Assembly (NCBI GenBank): GCA_963840835.1 | Contig: CAWJAM010000006.1 | Span: 558,001 to 622,000 of the forward strand | Reading direction: 5' to 3' | DNA length: 64,000 nt | DNA from: Rubrobacter_D sp963840835 | Lineage (GTDB): Bacteria; Actinomycetota; Rubrobacteria; Rubrobacterales; Rubrobacteraceae | Shown here: positions 41,853 to 49,821 of the stretch, in pieces | Layout of the letters: the number at the start of each line of letters is the position of its first letter | Position numbering within the stretch: position 1 is the stretch's first letter | Translations under genes and position numbers: made by a program | The notes under the pieces: model-generated | The model's database searches: none | Told to the model about the DNA's origin: nothing | Seen by the model: only the letters and a program-made list of their open reading frames with translations

Positions 41853-42335
41853 ATGGACATAACCGTCCGCCACTCGGAGCCGGAGGACTACGAAGCGCTG
41901 CACCGCATCTTCAGCGGCCCACGGGCGATAGCAGGCACCCTACAGATGCCTTTCCCGTCGGCACAGGCGTGGCACAAGCGCCTCTCCGCGCCCCCGGAGG
42001 GGCTGTATTCGCTGGTGGCCTGCGTGGACGAAGAGGTGGTCGGAAGCCTCAGCCTGGAGAACTCGCCGACACGCTGGCGCATGCGGCACGTCGGCAGCAT
42101 CGGGATGGCCGTGCGCGACGACTGGCAGGGCAGGGGCGTCGGGACGGCGCTGATGGAGGCGGCCCTCGACCTCGCGGACAACTGGCTGAACCTCACGCGC
42201 GTCGAATTGAGCGTCTACGTGGACAACGCCCTGTACGAGAAATTCGGGTTCGAAGTCGAGGGTACACATCGCCGCTTCGCCTACCGAGACGGCGAGTACG
42301 TCGATTCGTATTCTATGGCCCGCGTTCGCGGGTGA
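41853..42335 (+). CDS. GNAT-family N-acetyltransferase
   Basis: This protein has 160 residues. DITVRHSEPEDYEALHRIF opens the domain. The acetyl-CoA loop is VRDDWQGRGVGTALMEAAL. The C-terminus has ELSVYVDNALYEKFGFEVEGTHRRFAYRDGEYVDSYSMARV. This arrangement resembles RimI/phosphinothricin-type acetyltransferases with an EKxGFxxEG end. The start follows AAAGGAGGGCGTAC. The substrate is unknown. Confidence 0.85.
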   Translation: MDITVRHSEPEDYEALHRIFSGPRAIAGTLQMPFPSAQAWHKRLSAPPEGLYSLVACVDEEVVGSLSLENSPTRWRMRHVGSIGMAVRDDWQGRGVGTALMEAALDLADNWLNLTRVELSVYVDNALYEKFGFEVEGTHRRFAYRDGEYVDSYSMARVRG

Positions 42336-42339
42336 GGAA

Positions 42340-42777
42340 CTAAGCCAGGCTCGCGTTTACCTGGATGTCCACGTTGCCGCGAAGGGCGTTGGAGACGGGG
42401 CATCCCTGCTCCGCCTGTTCGGCGGCGTTCTGGAAACCTTCGGCGTCGAGGCCGGGGACGCGCCCGCGGACATCAAGGACCATCGTGGTGACCTTCAACT
42501 GGTCGGCATCGAAGGTGCATACGGCACGGATGTTGAGCTCCTCGGGCTCGTTGCCCTGCTCAGCGAGGGTGTTGGAGAACGCCATCGCATAACAGCTGCC
42601 GTGGGCTGCGGCGATGAGCTCCTCGGGGCTGGTCTTGCCGTCGGGACGCTCCGTACGCGAGGCCCAGGTGACCGGCAGATCCCGCGCCGCCTCGCTACTC
42701 GCCAGGTCGAAGGTGCCCGACCCTTTAAACAGGTTCCCTCTCCACACCACGTTCGCGCGTCTTTCCGCAGTAGCCAT
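42340..42777 (-). CDS. OsmC/Ohr-family peroxiredoxin
   Basis: This protein has 145 residues. The two catalytic cysteines lie in PEELIAAAHGSCYAMAFS and AEQGCPVSNAL, the OsmC pattern. SPEELIAAAH is a family signature. These enzymes reduce organic hydroperoxides. ATG 42777 follows a weak GGAG. It converges on the GNAT gene, with only 4 bp between stops and no hairpin. Confidence 0.9.
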   Translation of the reverse strand: MATAERRANVVWRGNLFKGSGTFDLASSEAARDLPVTWASRTERPDGKTSPEELIAAAHGSCYAMAFSNTLAEQGNEPEELNIRAVCTFDADQLKVTTMVLDVRGRVPGLDAEGFQNAAEQAEQGCPVSNALRGNVDIQVNASLA

Positions 42778-42932
42778 ATATCTACTCCAATCTATTCGCT
42801 CTAGCAGATACCAAGGCACTATACCCTGTGTCCAAGCGCCTTAACCACGACCCCGGTTCGACTCGACCCTCCCGCAGAGCTTTGGCCCCTGCCTCCTTCT
42901 CAGCCGTTCTCGCGAACATTCGCGGCGGCTTC

Positions 42933-43598
42933 CTAGCCCCCGCCCCGTTCGCGGGCGGCTGCCTCTTCCAGCTTGCTCCTGTAGACTTCCTCGGTCTCCG
43001 GTACCCCTATCCGGATGTCTTCGCTGTGCGTAACCTCCCCGAGGAGGGTTGCCGTCTGGCTCAGCGATGCCTCCATGTCGAAGTCGTTGAAGCTGGAGAT
43101 GCAGTCTCTGGGAACTACGACGTTGAACCATCGCATCGCGGCGCCAGCCGCCGTGTAGAAGACGCAGATATTGGCGACCGTGCCGCAGATGATCAGGGTG
43201 TCGACGCCCCACTGACGCAGCATGTGCTCCAGCTGCGTGCCGTAGAAGGCATCGTAGCGCGGCTTGCGGACGATTGCCTCATCCTCGCGCGGGGCAAGCT
43301 CGTCCACCACCTGCCAGCCCCAACTCCCCTCGCGGCAATGCTCGCCCCAGATCTCCCACTCCGGGTCGCCATCGCCGTGGGTGTCCTGGGTAAAGACGAC
43401 CTTCATACCGGACTCGCGCGCCAGATCCAGCAGCCTCCCTATCGGCCGGATCGTCTCTTCGGCGCCGGGCACGACGAGCGTACCACCCTCTTTCACGAAA
43501 TCGTTCTGCATGTCCCCGACTATCAGGGCGGTCCGAGGCGAGGCTACCCGAACGCCCGCCTGTACCTCATACTCGGGGACCTCAATGGTCCGTATCAA
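42933..43598 (-). CDS. Isochorismatase-family cysteine hydrolase (nicotinamidase-like)
   Basis: This protein has 221 residues. The catalytic triad is Asp in IVGDMQNDFVKEGG, Lys in EAIVRKPRYDAFYGT and Cys in LIICGTVANICVFYTA. GTVANICV with a cis-peptide region supports isochorismatase/nicotinamidase/ureidoacrylate hydrolase families. The substrate is not decided. The TTG start follows AGGAGGTTCAA. A family A repeat lies upstream (43639-43987). Confidence 0.85.
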   Translation of the reverse strand: MIRTIEVPEYEVQAGVRVASPRTALIVGDMQNDFVKEGGTLVVPGAEETIRPIGRLLDLARESGMKVVFTQDTHGDGDPEWEIWGEHCREGSWGWQVVDELAPREDEAIVRKPRYDAFYGTQLEHMLRQWGVDTLIICGTVANICVFYTAAGAAMRWFNVVVPRDCISSFNDFDMEASLSQTATLLGEVTHSEDIRIGVPETEEVYRSKLEEAAARERGGG

Positions 43599-43638
43599 TT
43601 GAACCTCCTGTACACAATACTCCGCATCCAGTGTACCG

Positions 43639-43987
43639 CTTTATCAGCACGCTTCGGCCTGCGGCCTCCGCTTGTCAGCACGCTCCGGCTTCGCCTCCGC
43701 TTGTCAGCATGCATCGGGCCTAGCGGCCCTCGCTTGTCAGCAACGCTTCGAGCCTTCGGCTCTCGCTTTCAGCTTTTTTGGTTCAGCCCACGCTCTGCTG
43801 CGCGAGAGGAACTGCCGCCCACGGCGGTAGGGATCGACGCTCGTAGCGGCGCCCCAAGACGACTTCCTGACAAGGCGCCCAAGGCGAAGCCGAAGGCGCC
43901 GGGCTGACAAGCGAGGGCCGCTAGGCCCGATGCATGCTGACAAGGCGCGAAGCGCCGTGCTGACAAGCGCAGGCGCTAGCCTGCGCG
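43639..43987. repeat. Family A composite palindromic element, full copy 2
   Basis: The left arm has TTATCAGCACG and CTTGTCAGCA words with hairpins such as GGCCTGCGGCC and GGGCCTAGCGGCCC. The core is 43764-43875. The right arm (43876-43987) has GCTGACAAGCG words with GGGCCGCTAGGCCC and GGCGCGAAGCGCC. The left and right arms are reverse complements of one another in grammar. It fills the 43599-43975 gap. The DMT transporter stop codon lies in the right arm. Confidence 0.85.
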
Positions 43988-44848
43988 TGCTGATTTGCCG
44001 CGGCGCAGTACGGGGACTACCTCGCCGATTACCAGGGCGGAGAGGATCATGAGGGCGCCGAAGATCTGGACTGCTACGAGCCTGTCCCCGGCGAGCCAGT
44101 AGCCGAAGAGGGCGGCGAAGACGGGTTCCATGGTTAGGATGATCGCGGTCCGCGCGGCCGGGATGTACTGCTGCACCGTGGTTTGTACGAGGAAAGCGCC
44201 GGCCGATGCGAGGAGTCCCGTAACCAGCAACGCGACCCACACCCCGGGGGGCGGCAAGGATACGGGGCCTGAGAACGGCCACACGATGACGAAGAGAAGC
44301 GCCATCGCGAGGAGCTGGGCGAGCGTCAACGCGCCGGCGTCGTAGGTGGCGGCGTAACGGGAGAGGAGCGCGATGTGCAGCCCGAGGGCCGAGGCGCACA
44401 GAAGCGTCAGAAGGTCACCCCAGTTCGCGCCTTCCGGCCCGCCACCGGCCAGCAGAACCATCCCGACAAGGCTAAGGACGACGGCCAGAAGAACCTGTCG
44501 CGAGACGTTGGCCCCGAAGAGGAGCCGGTCAGCGAGCGGCGCGAAGACGACGAAGAGGCCCGTGATGAGGCCCGAGTTCGTCGGCGTGGTGAAGAGTAGG
44601 CCCATGGTCTGGAAGAGGTAGCCGGCCGCGAGCACGACGCCTATGCCTCCACCTACCAGGAGTGACCGGCGCGTGAGCCTGGCAGCGTAGACCGGGGCCA
44701 ACGCTGCCCCGGCCAGGGCGAAGCGGACCGCCAGGAACGGGATGACGCCGTAGAGGGCGATGGCATCCTGCACGACGACGAACGTCCAGCCCCAGACGGC
44801 CGTGACGGCGACGAGCAGGAGGGTGTAGATCAGGCGCACGGGCGCCAA
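43976..44848 (-). CDS. EamA/DMT-family transporter
   Basis: This protein has about 290 residues with 10 hydrophobic helices in two EamA repeats. The first contains AVTAVWGWTFVVVQDAI and LAVRFALAGAAL. The second contains ALTLAQLLAMALLFVIVWPF and AAFLVQTTVQQYIPAARTAIILTMEPVFAALFGY, the classic end of the family. It probably exports metabolites or amino acids. It lies 6 bp after the SIS-domain gene, so the two form an operon. The last residues and stop are encoded by the family A repeat. Confidence 0.87.
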   Translation of the reverse strand: MAPVRLIYTLLLVAVTAVWGWTFVVVQDAIALYGVIPFLAVRFALAGAALAPVYAARLTRRSLLVGGGIGVVLAAGYLFQTMGLLFTTPTNSGLITGLFVVFAPLADRLLFGANVSRQVLLAVVLSLVGMVLLAGGGPEGANWGDLLTLLCASALGLHIALLSRYAATYDAGALTLAQLLAMALLFVIVWPFSGPVSLPPPGVWVALLVTGLLASAGAFLVQTTVQQYIPAARTAIILTMEPVFAALFGYWLAGDRLVAVQIFGALMILSALVIGEVVPVLRRGKSARAG

Positions 44849-44854
44849 TTCTAC

Positions 44855-45943
44855 CTATAATCGTCCAGAGACGTCGGCCCTCGCGAAGCGCGGGTCGTCG
44901 ACCCTGAAGCTGTCGGGGTTGGTGCCGCGCGCGAGCGCGAGGTGGTACGAGAAGAGCTGCAGCGGTACGAGACAGCTCAGGGCGCCGAACGGCTCGGGAA
45001 CCTCGGGCACCCTTATAACGCCCGCGGCGGCCTGGGGGGCCTCGGTCGTATCGTCGCCGAGGATCAGGTACGGGGCCCCGACTTCCTCGACCAGCTCGGC
45101 CACCTCGATGGTACGTTCCCTTGCGGCTCCCGACGGGGCTATGAGGACGAACAGGTCGTCGGCTTCGACGCACTGGAAGGGGCCGTGCAGCATAGTCTCC
45201 GTCGGCATGCCCTCGGCCTGCAGGTAGGAGGTCTCTTTGATCTTGAGCGCCGTCTCCGCCGCCGTCACCGCGCTCGGCCCGCCACCGAGAAGCCAGATCC
45301 TGCGCCGCCCGACGTGCTCACGCGCAAGCGCCGCCACCTTTTCTTCCGTACCCAGGGCAGCACGCAACGCCTCCGGAATCCGCTCCCTCAGGAGCTCGTC
45401 CGGCAATGTGGTGGAGCCGGTTCTGCGGTGGCCGATCCTCCCCGCAAGGAGCGCCAGCACGGCAACGGCACTCGTGTAGCTAACCGTATGTGCAGAGGAC
45501 TTCTCTTGCTCCACCGTCCGAAACACGGCGTCGGCCCTTCCTTCGCCCGATCCCCCCTCACCGGTTATTAGAGCGGTCGGGCAGCCCTTCTCTCTGGCCT
45601 TCTCCAGCGCGAGGGCGGTGTAGCGTTTGGCGCCACGGTGGCTCACGGCGATGACGCAGTCCTCGGGCCGAATCTCCGGCCCGTAGAGCGCGAGGTCGAA
45701 GGAATGGACAACGCGGACGTCGGGCCCGCCGCCGTAGGAACGCAGCAGGTGCTCACCTACCTGAGCGGCGTGGTGCGAGGTGCCGATGCCAGCTAGCAAG
45801 ATCCTCTCGCGGGAGGCTATCCTGGAGGCGAACTCGTCTGCCGCGACTTCATTACGCTCGACGGCCCGGACGAACGCCTCGGGCTGCGCCAGGATCGCGT
45901 CGTGCATGTGGTAAGGATGTGAACCGCGTTGTTCGGTCGTCAT
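44855..45943 (-). CDS. Double-SIS-domain sugar isomerase/deaminase-like protein
   Basis: This protein has 362 residues. Two SIS domains are seen, the first with ILLAGIGTSHHAAQVGEHLLR and AVSHRGAKRYT, the second with WLLGGGPSAVTAAETALKIKET and YLQAEGMPTETMLHGPFQ. This is the layout of the GlmS C-terminal isomerase half and of AgaS/FrlB enzymes, but there is no glutaminase domain. A role in sugar-phosphate deamination is inferred; the substrate is unknown. The start has GAGGAG. It is first in an operon with a DMT transporter. Confidence 0.82.
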   Translation of the reverse strand: MTTEQRGSHPYHMHDAILAQPEAFVRAVERNEVAADEFASRIASRERILLAGIGTSHHAAQVGEHLLRSYGGGPDVRVVHSFDLALYGPEIRPEDCVIAVSHRGAKRYTALALEKAREKGCPTALITGEGGSGEGRADAVFRTVEQEKSSAHTVSYTSAVAVLALLAGRIGHRRTGSTTLPDELLRERIPEALRAALGTEEKVAALAREHVGRRRIWLLGGGPSAVTAAETALKIKETSYLQAEGMPTETMLHGPFQCVEADDLFVLIAPSGAARERTIEVAELVEEVGAPYLILGDDTTEAPQAAAGVIRVPEVPEPFGALSCLVPLQLFSYHLALARGTNPDSFRVDDPRFARADVSGRL

Positions 45944-45976
45944 GGTGGCTCCTCGCTTTGTGGGACGGTACTCTCT

Positions 45977-46594
45977 TCAACCCCTGGTTATGGGTATGTA
46001 GCCTGGCTGCGACGAGACGCGCCCCAGCCACGCACGCACGGCGGGAAAGCCTTCCAGATCGAAGCGTCCTTCATCGGCGACGTGGGTGTAGGCGTAGAGC
46101 GCTATGTCGGCCACGGTGTAGCGATCTCCGACGAAGAATTGCCTGTCCTCTAGATGCTCCTCCATGACGCCGAGCGCTTCGTACCCGAGCCTTTGTTTGG
46201 CCTCGAGGGCGGTGCGCCGTTCTTCGGTCATCTCCGTGTCGAAGACGTGGAGCCAGGCGCGGGCCACGGCTATGTTCGGCTCGTGGCTGTACTGCTCGAA
46301 GAACATCCACTGAAGCGTGCGAGCCCTGCCGAGACGATCGTCGGGGAGAAACGGGGTGCCATCGGCGAGGTAGACAAGGATCGCGTTCGATTCCGGCAGA
46401 AGCTCTCCTTCTTCGGTCTCCAGCACGGGTACGCGCCCGTTCGGGTTGACGTTCTCGAGGAACCCTGGCGTGCGCGTCTCGCCGGCGACTATGTCATACT
46501 CGAGGCGCTCGAACGGGAGGCCGAGCTGCGTAAGCAACAGCCTGACCTTGTAGCCGTTCCCGGATTGCAGGTAGTCGTGCAGGCGCAGGGTCAT
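45977..46594 (-). CDS. Glutathione S-transferase family protein
   Basis: This protein has 205 residues. The thioredoxin-like N-terminal domain has LHDYLQSGNGYKVRLLLTQLGLPFE and GRVPVLETEEGELLPESNAILVYLA (the ESxAI glutathione loop). The helical C-terminal domain ends YTVADIALYAYTHVADEGRFDLEGFPAVRAWLGRV. The start overlaps the stop of the upstream cupin gene by 4 bp, so it is the last gene of a GNAT-cupin-GST operon. Confidence 0.88.
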   Translation of the reverse strand: MTLRLHDYLQSGNGYKVRLLLTQLGLPFERLEYDIVAGETRTPGFLENVNPNGRVPVLETEEGELLPESNAILVYLADGTPFLPDDRLGRARTLQWMFFEQYSHEPNIAVARAWLHVFDTEMTEERRTALEAKQRLGYEALGVMEEHLEDRQFFVGDRYTVADIALYAYTHVADEGRFDLEGFPAVRAWLGRVSSQPGYIPITRG

Positions 46595-46944
46595 TGGGCC
46601 TCGCCACCTTCGGGGCCGTAGAAGACGACCCACACCGCGAGGTCGTCAGTGAAGTCCTCGAAGCGGTGCACGACGCCCGCCGGCACGAAAAGCACGTCGC
46701 CCGGGCCGAAGGGGTGGCGCTCGGGCCCGTTGACGAACTCTCCGGTTCCGCTGACGACCACGTACAACTCATCGCGGGTATGCGGCGTCTGCGGGTCCCT
46801 GCCGCGTGGGGCGTAGATCTCGACCTCCATGGTCCCATGCCCCAGCACCTCCGCGAACCGCTCCCCGCCTGGGCCTGGTAGCTGTTCCATCGCCTCGACT
46901 ACCGTTACCCTGCGTCGCCCCACCGGGGCGCCACCCTCACTCAT
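46591..46944 (-). CDS. Cupin-domain protein
   Basis: This protein has 117 residues. Cupin motif 1 is IYAPRGRDPQTPHTRDELYVVVSGTGEF and motif 2 is GDVLFVPAGVVHRFEDFTDDLAVWVVF. The metal-binding His/Glu set is present. The start overlaps the stop of the GNAT gene upstream (ATGA) and its stop overlaps the GST start. It may be a small-molecule dioxygenase, isomerase or sensor. Confidence 0.82.
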   Translation of the reverse strand: MSEGGAPVGRRRVTVVEAMEQLPGPGGERFAEVLGHGTMEVEIYAPRGRDPQTPHTRDELYVVVSGTGEFVNGPERHPFGPGDVLFVPAGVVHRFEDFTDDLAVWVVFYGPEGGEAQ

Positions 46945-47549
46945 CCGGTCTCCTTCCGAATAGCGTCCAGCCGTCGCCCGAGGTTGTCCCTGACCTCGGG
47001 CCACTCGTCGTCGATGATGCTGTAGTAGGCGGAGTCGCGGCGTTCACCGCCCCGCACGAGCATGTGCTTGCGGAAGATGCCCTCGAACTGCGCGGGGAGG
47101 GCCGCCAGGGCACCGCGTGAGATCTCGTTTCTGGCGTCGGTCTTGAACTCGACGCGCAAGCATCCGAGATCCTCGAAGGCGTGCTCCAGCATCAAGAGCT
47201 TCGCCTCGACGTTCGCGCCGGTCCGCCAGTACGCCGGCGCGAGCCAGGTCCACCCAATCTCCAGCCCTTTGTGCTCGGGACGAAGGGCGAGATAACGGGT
47301 ACTACCTATGGGCTCACCCGTGCCCACGTCCACGGTGGCGAAAGCGCCCTCCGTCCCGGCCTGTGAAGCAGCCAGGGCGTCCTCGAGCCAGGCGTAAAAG
47401 GTCTCACTGGACTCGCTCGCGTCGTACGGCATCCAACGCCAGATCCTCCGATCCTGCGCGGCCCCGAAGAGTCCCCGCTCGTGACGCCGCGCCAGCGGCT
47501 CCAACCGCACGACTCTCCCCCCCAGCACGCTCATCAGATTCTTCCACAT
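46941..47549 (-). CDS. GNAT-family acetyltransferase (RimJ/RimL-like)
   Basis: This protein has about 202 residues. RVVRLEPLARRHERGLFGAA, then GSTRYLALRPEHKGLEIGWTWLAPAYWRTGANVEAKLLMLEHAFEDLG and CLRVEFKTDARNEISRGALAALPAQFEGIFRKHM match the family that acetylates protein N-termini or antibiotics. The start could be ATG 47549 or 47534. It is the first gene of the GNAT-cupin-GST operon. A family C repeat lies just upstream, at 47596-47732. Confidence 0.83.
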   Translation of the reverse strand: MWKNLMSVLGGRVVRLEPLARRHERGLFGAAQDRRIWRWMPYDASESSETFYAWLEDALAASQAGTEGAFATVDVGTGEPIGSTRYLALRPEHKGLEIGWTWLAPAYWRTGANVEAKLLMLEHAFEDLGCLRVEFKTDARNEISRGALAALPAQFEGIFRKHMLVRGGERRDSAYYSIIDDEWPEVRDNLGRRLDAIRKETG

Positions 47550-47595
47550 GTTTACTGCCCTCCAGTCGGGAGCCTCAAGAAGACATGGTAGCGGA

Positions 47596-47732
47596 AAGGC
47601 TACAGGCATCAGGGAAAGAACGGCGGCAGAAACTATCAGCCGAAAACGCTACCATCAGTAGCGGCGTCGATCTTGTAGAGGGAAACCGCTACGAGACCAA
47701 GGGCTGAAACCTGATGCCTGTAGCCTGTAGCC
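47596..47732. repeat. Family C inverted-arm repeat element
   Basis: The left arm is GGCTACAGGCATCAGGG. The right arm is ACCTGATGCCTGTAGCC followed by TGTAGCC. About 100 bp lies between them and shows no gene. It separates divergent genes. Confidence 0.72.
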
Positions 47733-47752
47733 TATATCAAAGGAGAACCGTA

Positions 47753-48544
47753 GTGGATCACAAAACTTCCGGCGTGGCGATGTCATACAGGGCCCTCGGG
47801 GAGGGTGACCCCCTGGTCTTGCTACACGCTTTTCCGCTGAACGGCAGGATGTTCGAGCCCCAGATGAAGGCATTCTCGGGGAGCTGGCGCGTCGTCGCCC
47901 CTGACTACCCCGGTTTCGGGCGCTCCCCCCGCACCCCGGCCCAGCCCGACGTTCGCTACTACGCGGAAGGGGTGCGCGACCTGCTAGACAGGCTGCATCT
48001 GGAACGCGTGGTCCTCGGTGGCGTCTCCCTTGGCGGCTACGTCGCCTTCCAGTGCATGAAGCACTTCCCCGAGAGGGTCTCCGCCCTCGTCCTCGCCAAC
48101 ACCCGCCCCGAGCCGGATTCCGGGGAGACGAGGGAGGCCCGCAACGAGATGGCCCTCCGCGTCGCCAGAGAGGGGGTCGAGGTCCTCGTCGACCTTCAGA
48201 TGGAACGCCTCCTCGCCCCCGACACCCTGCGCAACGACTACGACCTCGTGAAGAACGTGCGGGCCATGATCCTCGAGAGCTCCCCCGACGGCGCCGTCGC
48301 CGCCCTCGGCGCCATGCGCGAGCGCCCGGACTCGACGCTGCTCCTCGGCGAGATCGGGGTCCCTACCCTCGTCGTCGGCGGAGAGGAAGACGGCATCGCC
48401 TCCCCCGAGGTCATGGGTGCTATGGCCGCGAAGATACCCGGGGCCCACCACGTAACCATCCCCAAGACGGGCCACCTGTCGAACCTCGAAGACCCCGAGG
48501 GCTTCAACGCCGCTCTCAACGAGTTCTTGAAGAGCACAGGGTAG
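47753..48544 (+). CDS. Alpha/beta-hydrolase fold enzyme
   Basis: This protein has 263 residues. LVLLHAFPLNGRMFEPQ supplies the oxyanion region, VVLGGVSLGGYVAFQ the nucleophile elbow (GVSLGG), and LVVGGEEDGIA and GAHHVTIPKTGHLSNLEDPEGFN the acid and His. It resembles carboxylesterase- or 3-oxoadipate enol-lactonase-type hydrolases. The substrate is unknown. The GTG start at 47753 has AGGAG 8 nt upstream. Confidence 0.85.
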   Translation: MDHKTSGVAMSYRALGEGDPLVLLHAFPLNGRMFEPQMKAFSGSWRVVAPDYPGFGRSPRTPAQPDVRYYAEGVRDLLDRLHLERVVLGGVSLGGYVAFQCMKHFPERVSALVLANTRPEPDSGETREARNEMALRVAREGVEVLVDLQMERLLAPDTLRNDYDLVKNVRAMILESSPDGAVAALGAMRERPDSTLLLGEIGVPTLVVGGEEDGIASPEVMGAMAAKIPGAHHVTIPKTGHLSNLEDPEGFNAALNEFLKSTG

Positions 48545-48593
48545 CGACACGCGGGTCTCCGACCTCTTTGCCCAGGGGCGCGGGGTCAAGGGT

Positions 48594-48621
48594 TTGTAGC
48601 GGGGGTGTGTTCGGGTAGAAT
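48594..48621 (+). promoter_or_regulatory. Promoter with leaderless GTG start
   Basis: TTGTAG (48594-48599), a 16-bp spacer and TAGAAT (48616-48621) end 8 nt before the GTG at 48630. The transcript probably starts at the GTG. Confidence 0.5.
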
Positions 48622-48629
48622 CGGTATTC

Positions 48630-49496
48630 GTGACCACCCTCGTGCATATCTCGGACTTGCACTTCGGGCGGCCCGCTGTCGCCGAACGCCTCGACGCCCT
48701 GAGGGCGATCATCGCGCAGAACCGGCCGGACGCGGTGGCCGTCTCGGGCGACCTGACCCAACGTTGTACGAACAGGGAGTTCTCCAACGCTCGCGCCTAC
48801 CTGGATTCCATCGAGAAGACCGCGCCCTGCGTGGTCATCCCCGGCAACCATGACATCCGCTGGCTCGGGGCGGTGGCCCGCAACCTCGGCTTCGCCGGTC
48901 TCTTCAGGGAGCGGGCCCACAACTTCAAGTACTCCAGGTACCTCAGGCACATCTCGGACGATCTCAGTCCTTCTCTCCAAATACCGGGGGCTGTCATCGC
49001 CGGCGTGAACACGGCGCACGGCATAACGCGGGGTGCCATCACCCGCCGCTTCCGGGACCTCGGGGTTATAGGTCAAGTCAAACACGCTGACATGGTGCGC
49101 GTCAGGGAGGCCTTCGAGAACTCGGCACCCAACGCCGCCCGCATCGTGATGATCCACCACAACCCCATAAGGGGCGCGCTATCCGGCCGCCACGGCCTCG
49201 CCAACACCGAGCAGGCCCTCCACGCCTTCGCCGACCTCGGTACGGAGTTAGTACTCTGCGGGCACGACCATCAGGACGCCATCCACACCATCGAGAGGGG
49301 CGAGCGCGGCCTGATCATCTCGACCGCAGGCACGATCTCGAACCGCATCCGCGCCGGACGCGCGTCGAGCTTCAACCTCGTAGAGATAGAAGACCACGAG
49401 ATCCACATAACGGCACACGCCTGGCGAAAGGGGCAGGGTTTCGTACCCTCCGAAGATCGCGCCTTCCCCCGCCGCGCACACTCCCGGCAGGCCTGA
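48630..49496 (+). CDS. Metallophosphoesterase (CpdA-like)
   Basis: This protein has 288 residues. The calcineurin-like motifs are ISDLHFGR, VSGDLTQR, IPGNHDIRWL, MIHHNPIRG and GHDHQDAI. They bind two metals. The domain is cytoplasmic and similar to 3',5'-cyclic nucleotide phosphodiesterases, but the natural substrate is unknown. The GTG start and closely spaced -10 suggest leaderless translation. Confidence 0.87.
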   Translation: MTTLVHISDLHFGRPAVAERLDALRAIIAQNRPDAVAVSGDLTQRCTNREFSNARAYLDSIEKTAPCVVIPGNHDIRWLGAVARNLGFAGLFRERAHNFKYSRYLRHISDDLSPSLQIPGAVIAGVNTAHGITRGAITRRFRDLGVIGQVKHADMVRVREAFENSAPNAARIVMIHHNPIRGALSGRHGLANTEQALHAFADLGTELVLCGHDHQDAIHTIERGERGLIISTAGTISNRIRAGRASSFNLVEIEDHEIHITAHAWRKGQGFVPSEDRAFPRRAHSRQA

Positions 49497-49565
49497 GACC
49501 TTGCAGGCATCCCGACGATATAATCCGGCGCGACACCGCCCACCTTCACGGAAGGGAAGATCCGC

Positions 49566-49778
49566 ATGTGGAGCAGACTGACCCGCGGCGGCGACGGACT
49601 GCCCCGAGAGAAGGTTGACGCCATCGTCCGCCTTATAGACCAGTACCTGGCCGAAGAGGCGAGCCTGCGCAACCTCCAGTCCGACAAACAGACCATCCAT
49701 CCCCGCGACCTCCCCCCGGACAAAAGGGAGGCCCTTATCGACGAAGTCTTCGAAATCCTCAAAGACACACGCAGGTGA
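49566..49778 (+). CDS. Small hypothetical protein (70 aa)
   Basis: This is a 70-residue, highly charged, helical protein: VDAIVRLIDQYLAEEASLRNL and REALIDEVFEILKDTRR. No family is recognised. TATAAT (49519-49524) lies upstream, and GGAAGGGAAGATC precedes the ATG. A perfect 15-bp-stem hairpin starts at its stop codon and also faces the coxG gene. Confidence 0.55.
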   Translation: MWSRLTRGGDGLPREKVDAIVRLIDQYLAEEASLRNLQSDKQTIHPRDLPPDKREALIDEVFEILKDTRR

Positions 49779-49810
49779 GCGAGGTTCGCGGGGTCCCCCG
49801 CGAACCTCGC
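49779..49810. terminator. Bidirectional terminator hairpin
   Basis: GCGAGGTTCGCGGGG and CCCCGCGAACCTCGC are perfect 15-bp arms around TC. It sits between convergent genes. Confidence 0.8.
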
Positions 49811-49821
49811 AGCACGCTGAT

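Noticed and set aside
43639..43987. Integron attC-like cassette array
   Set aside because: No integrase, no GTTRRRY core sites and no cassettes between repeats.
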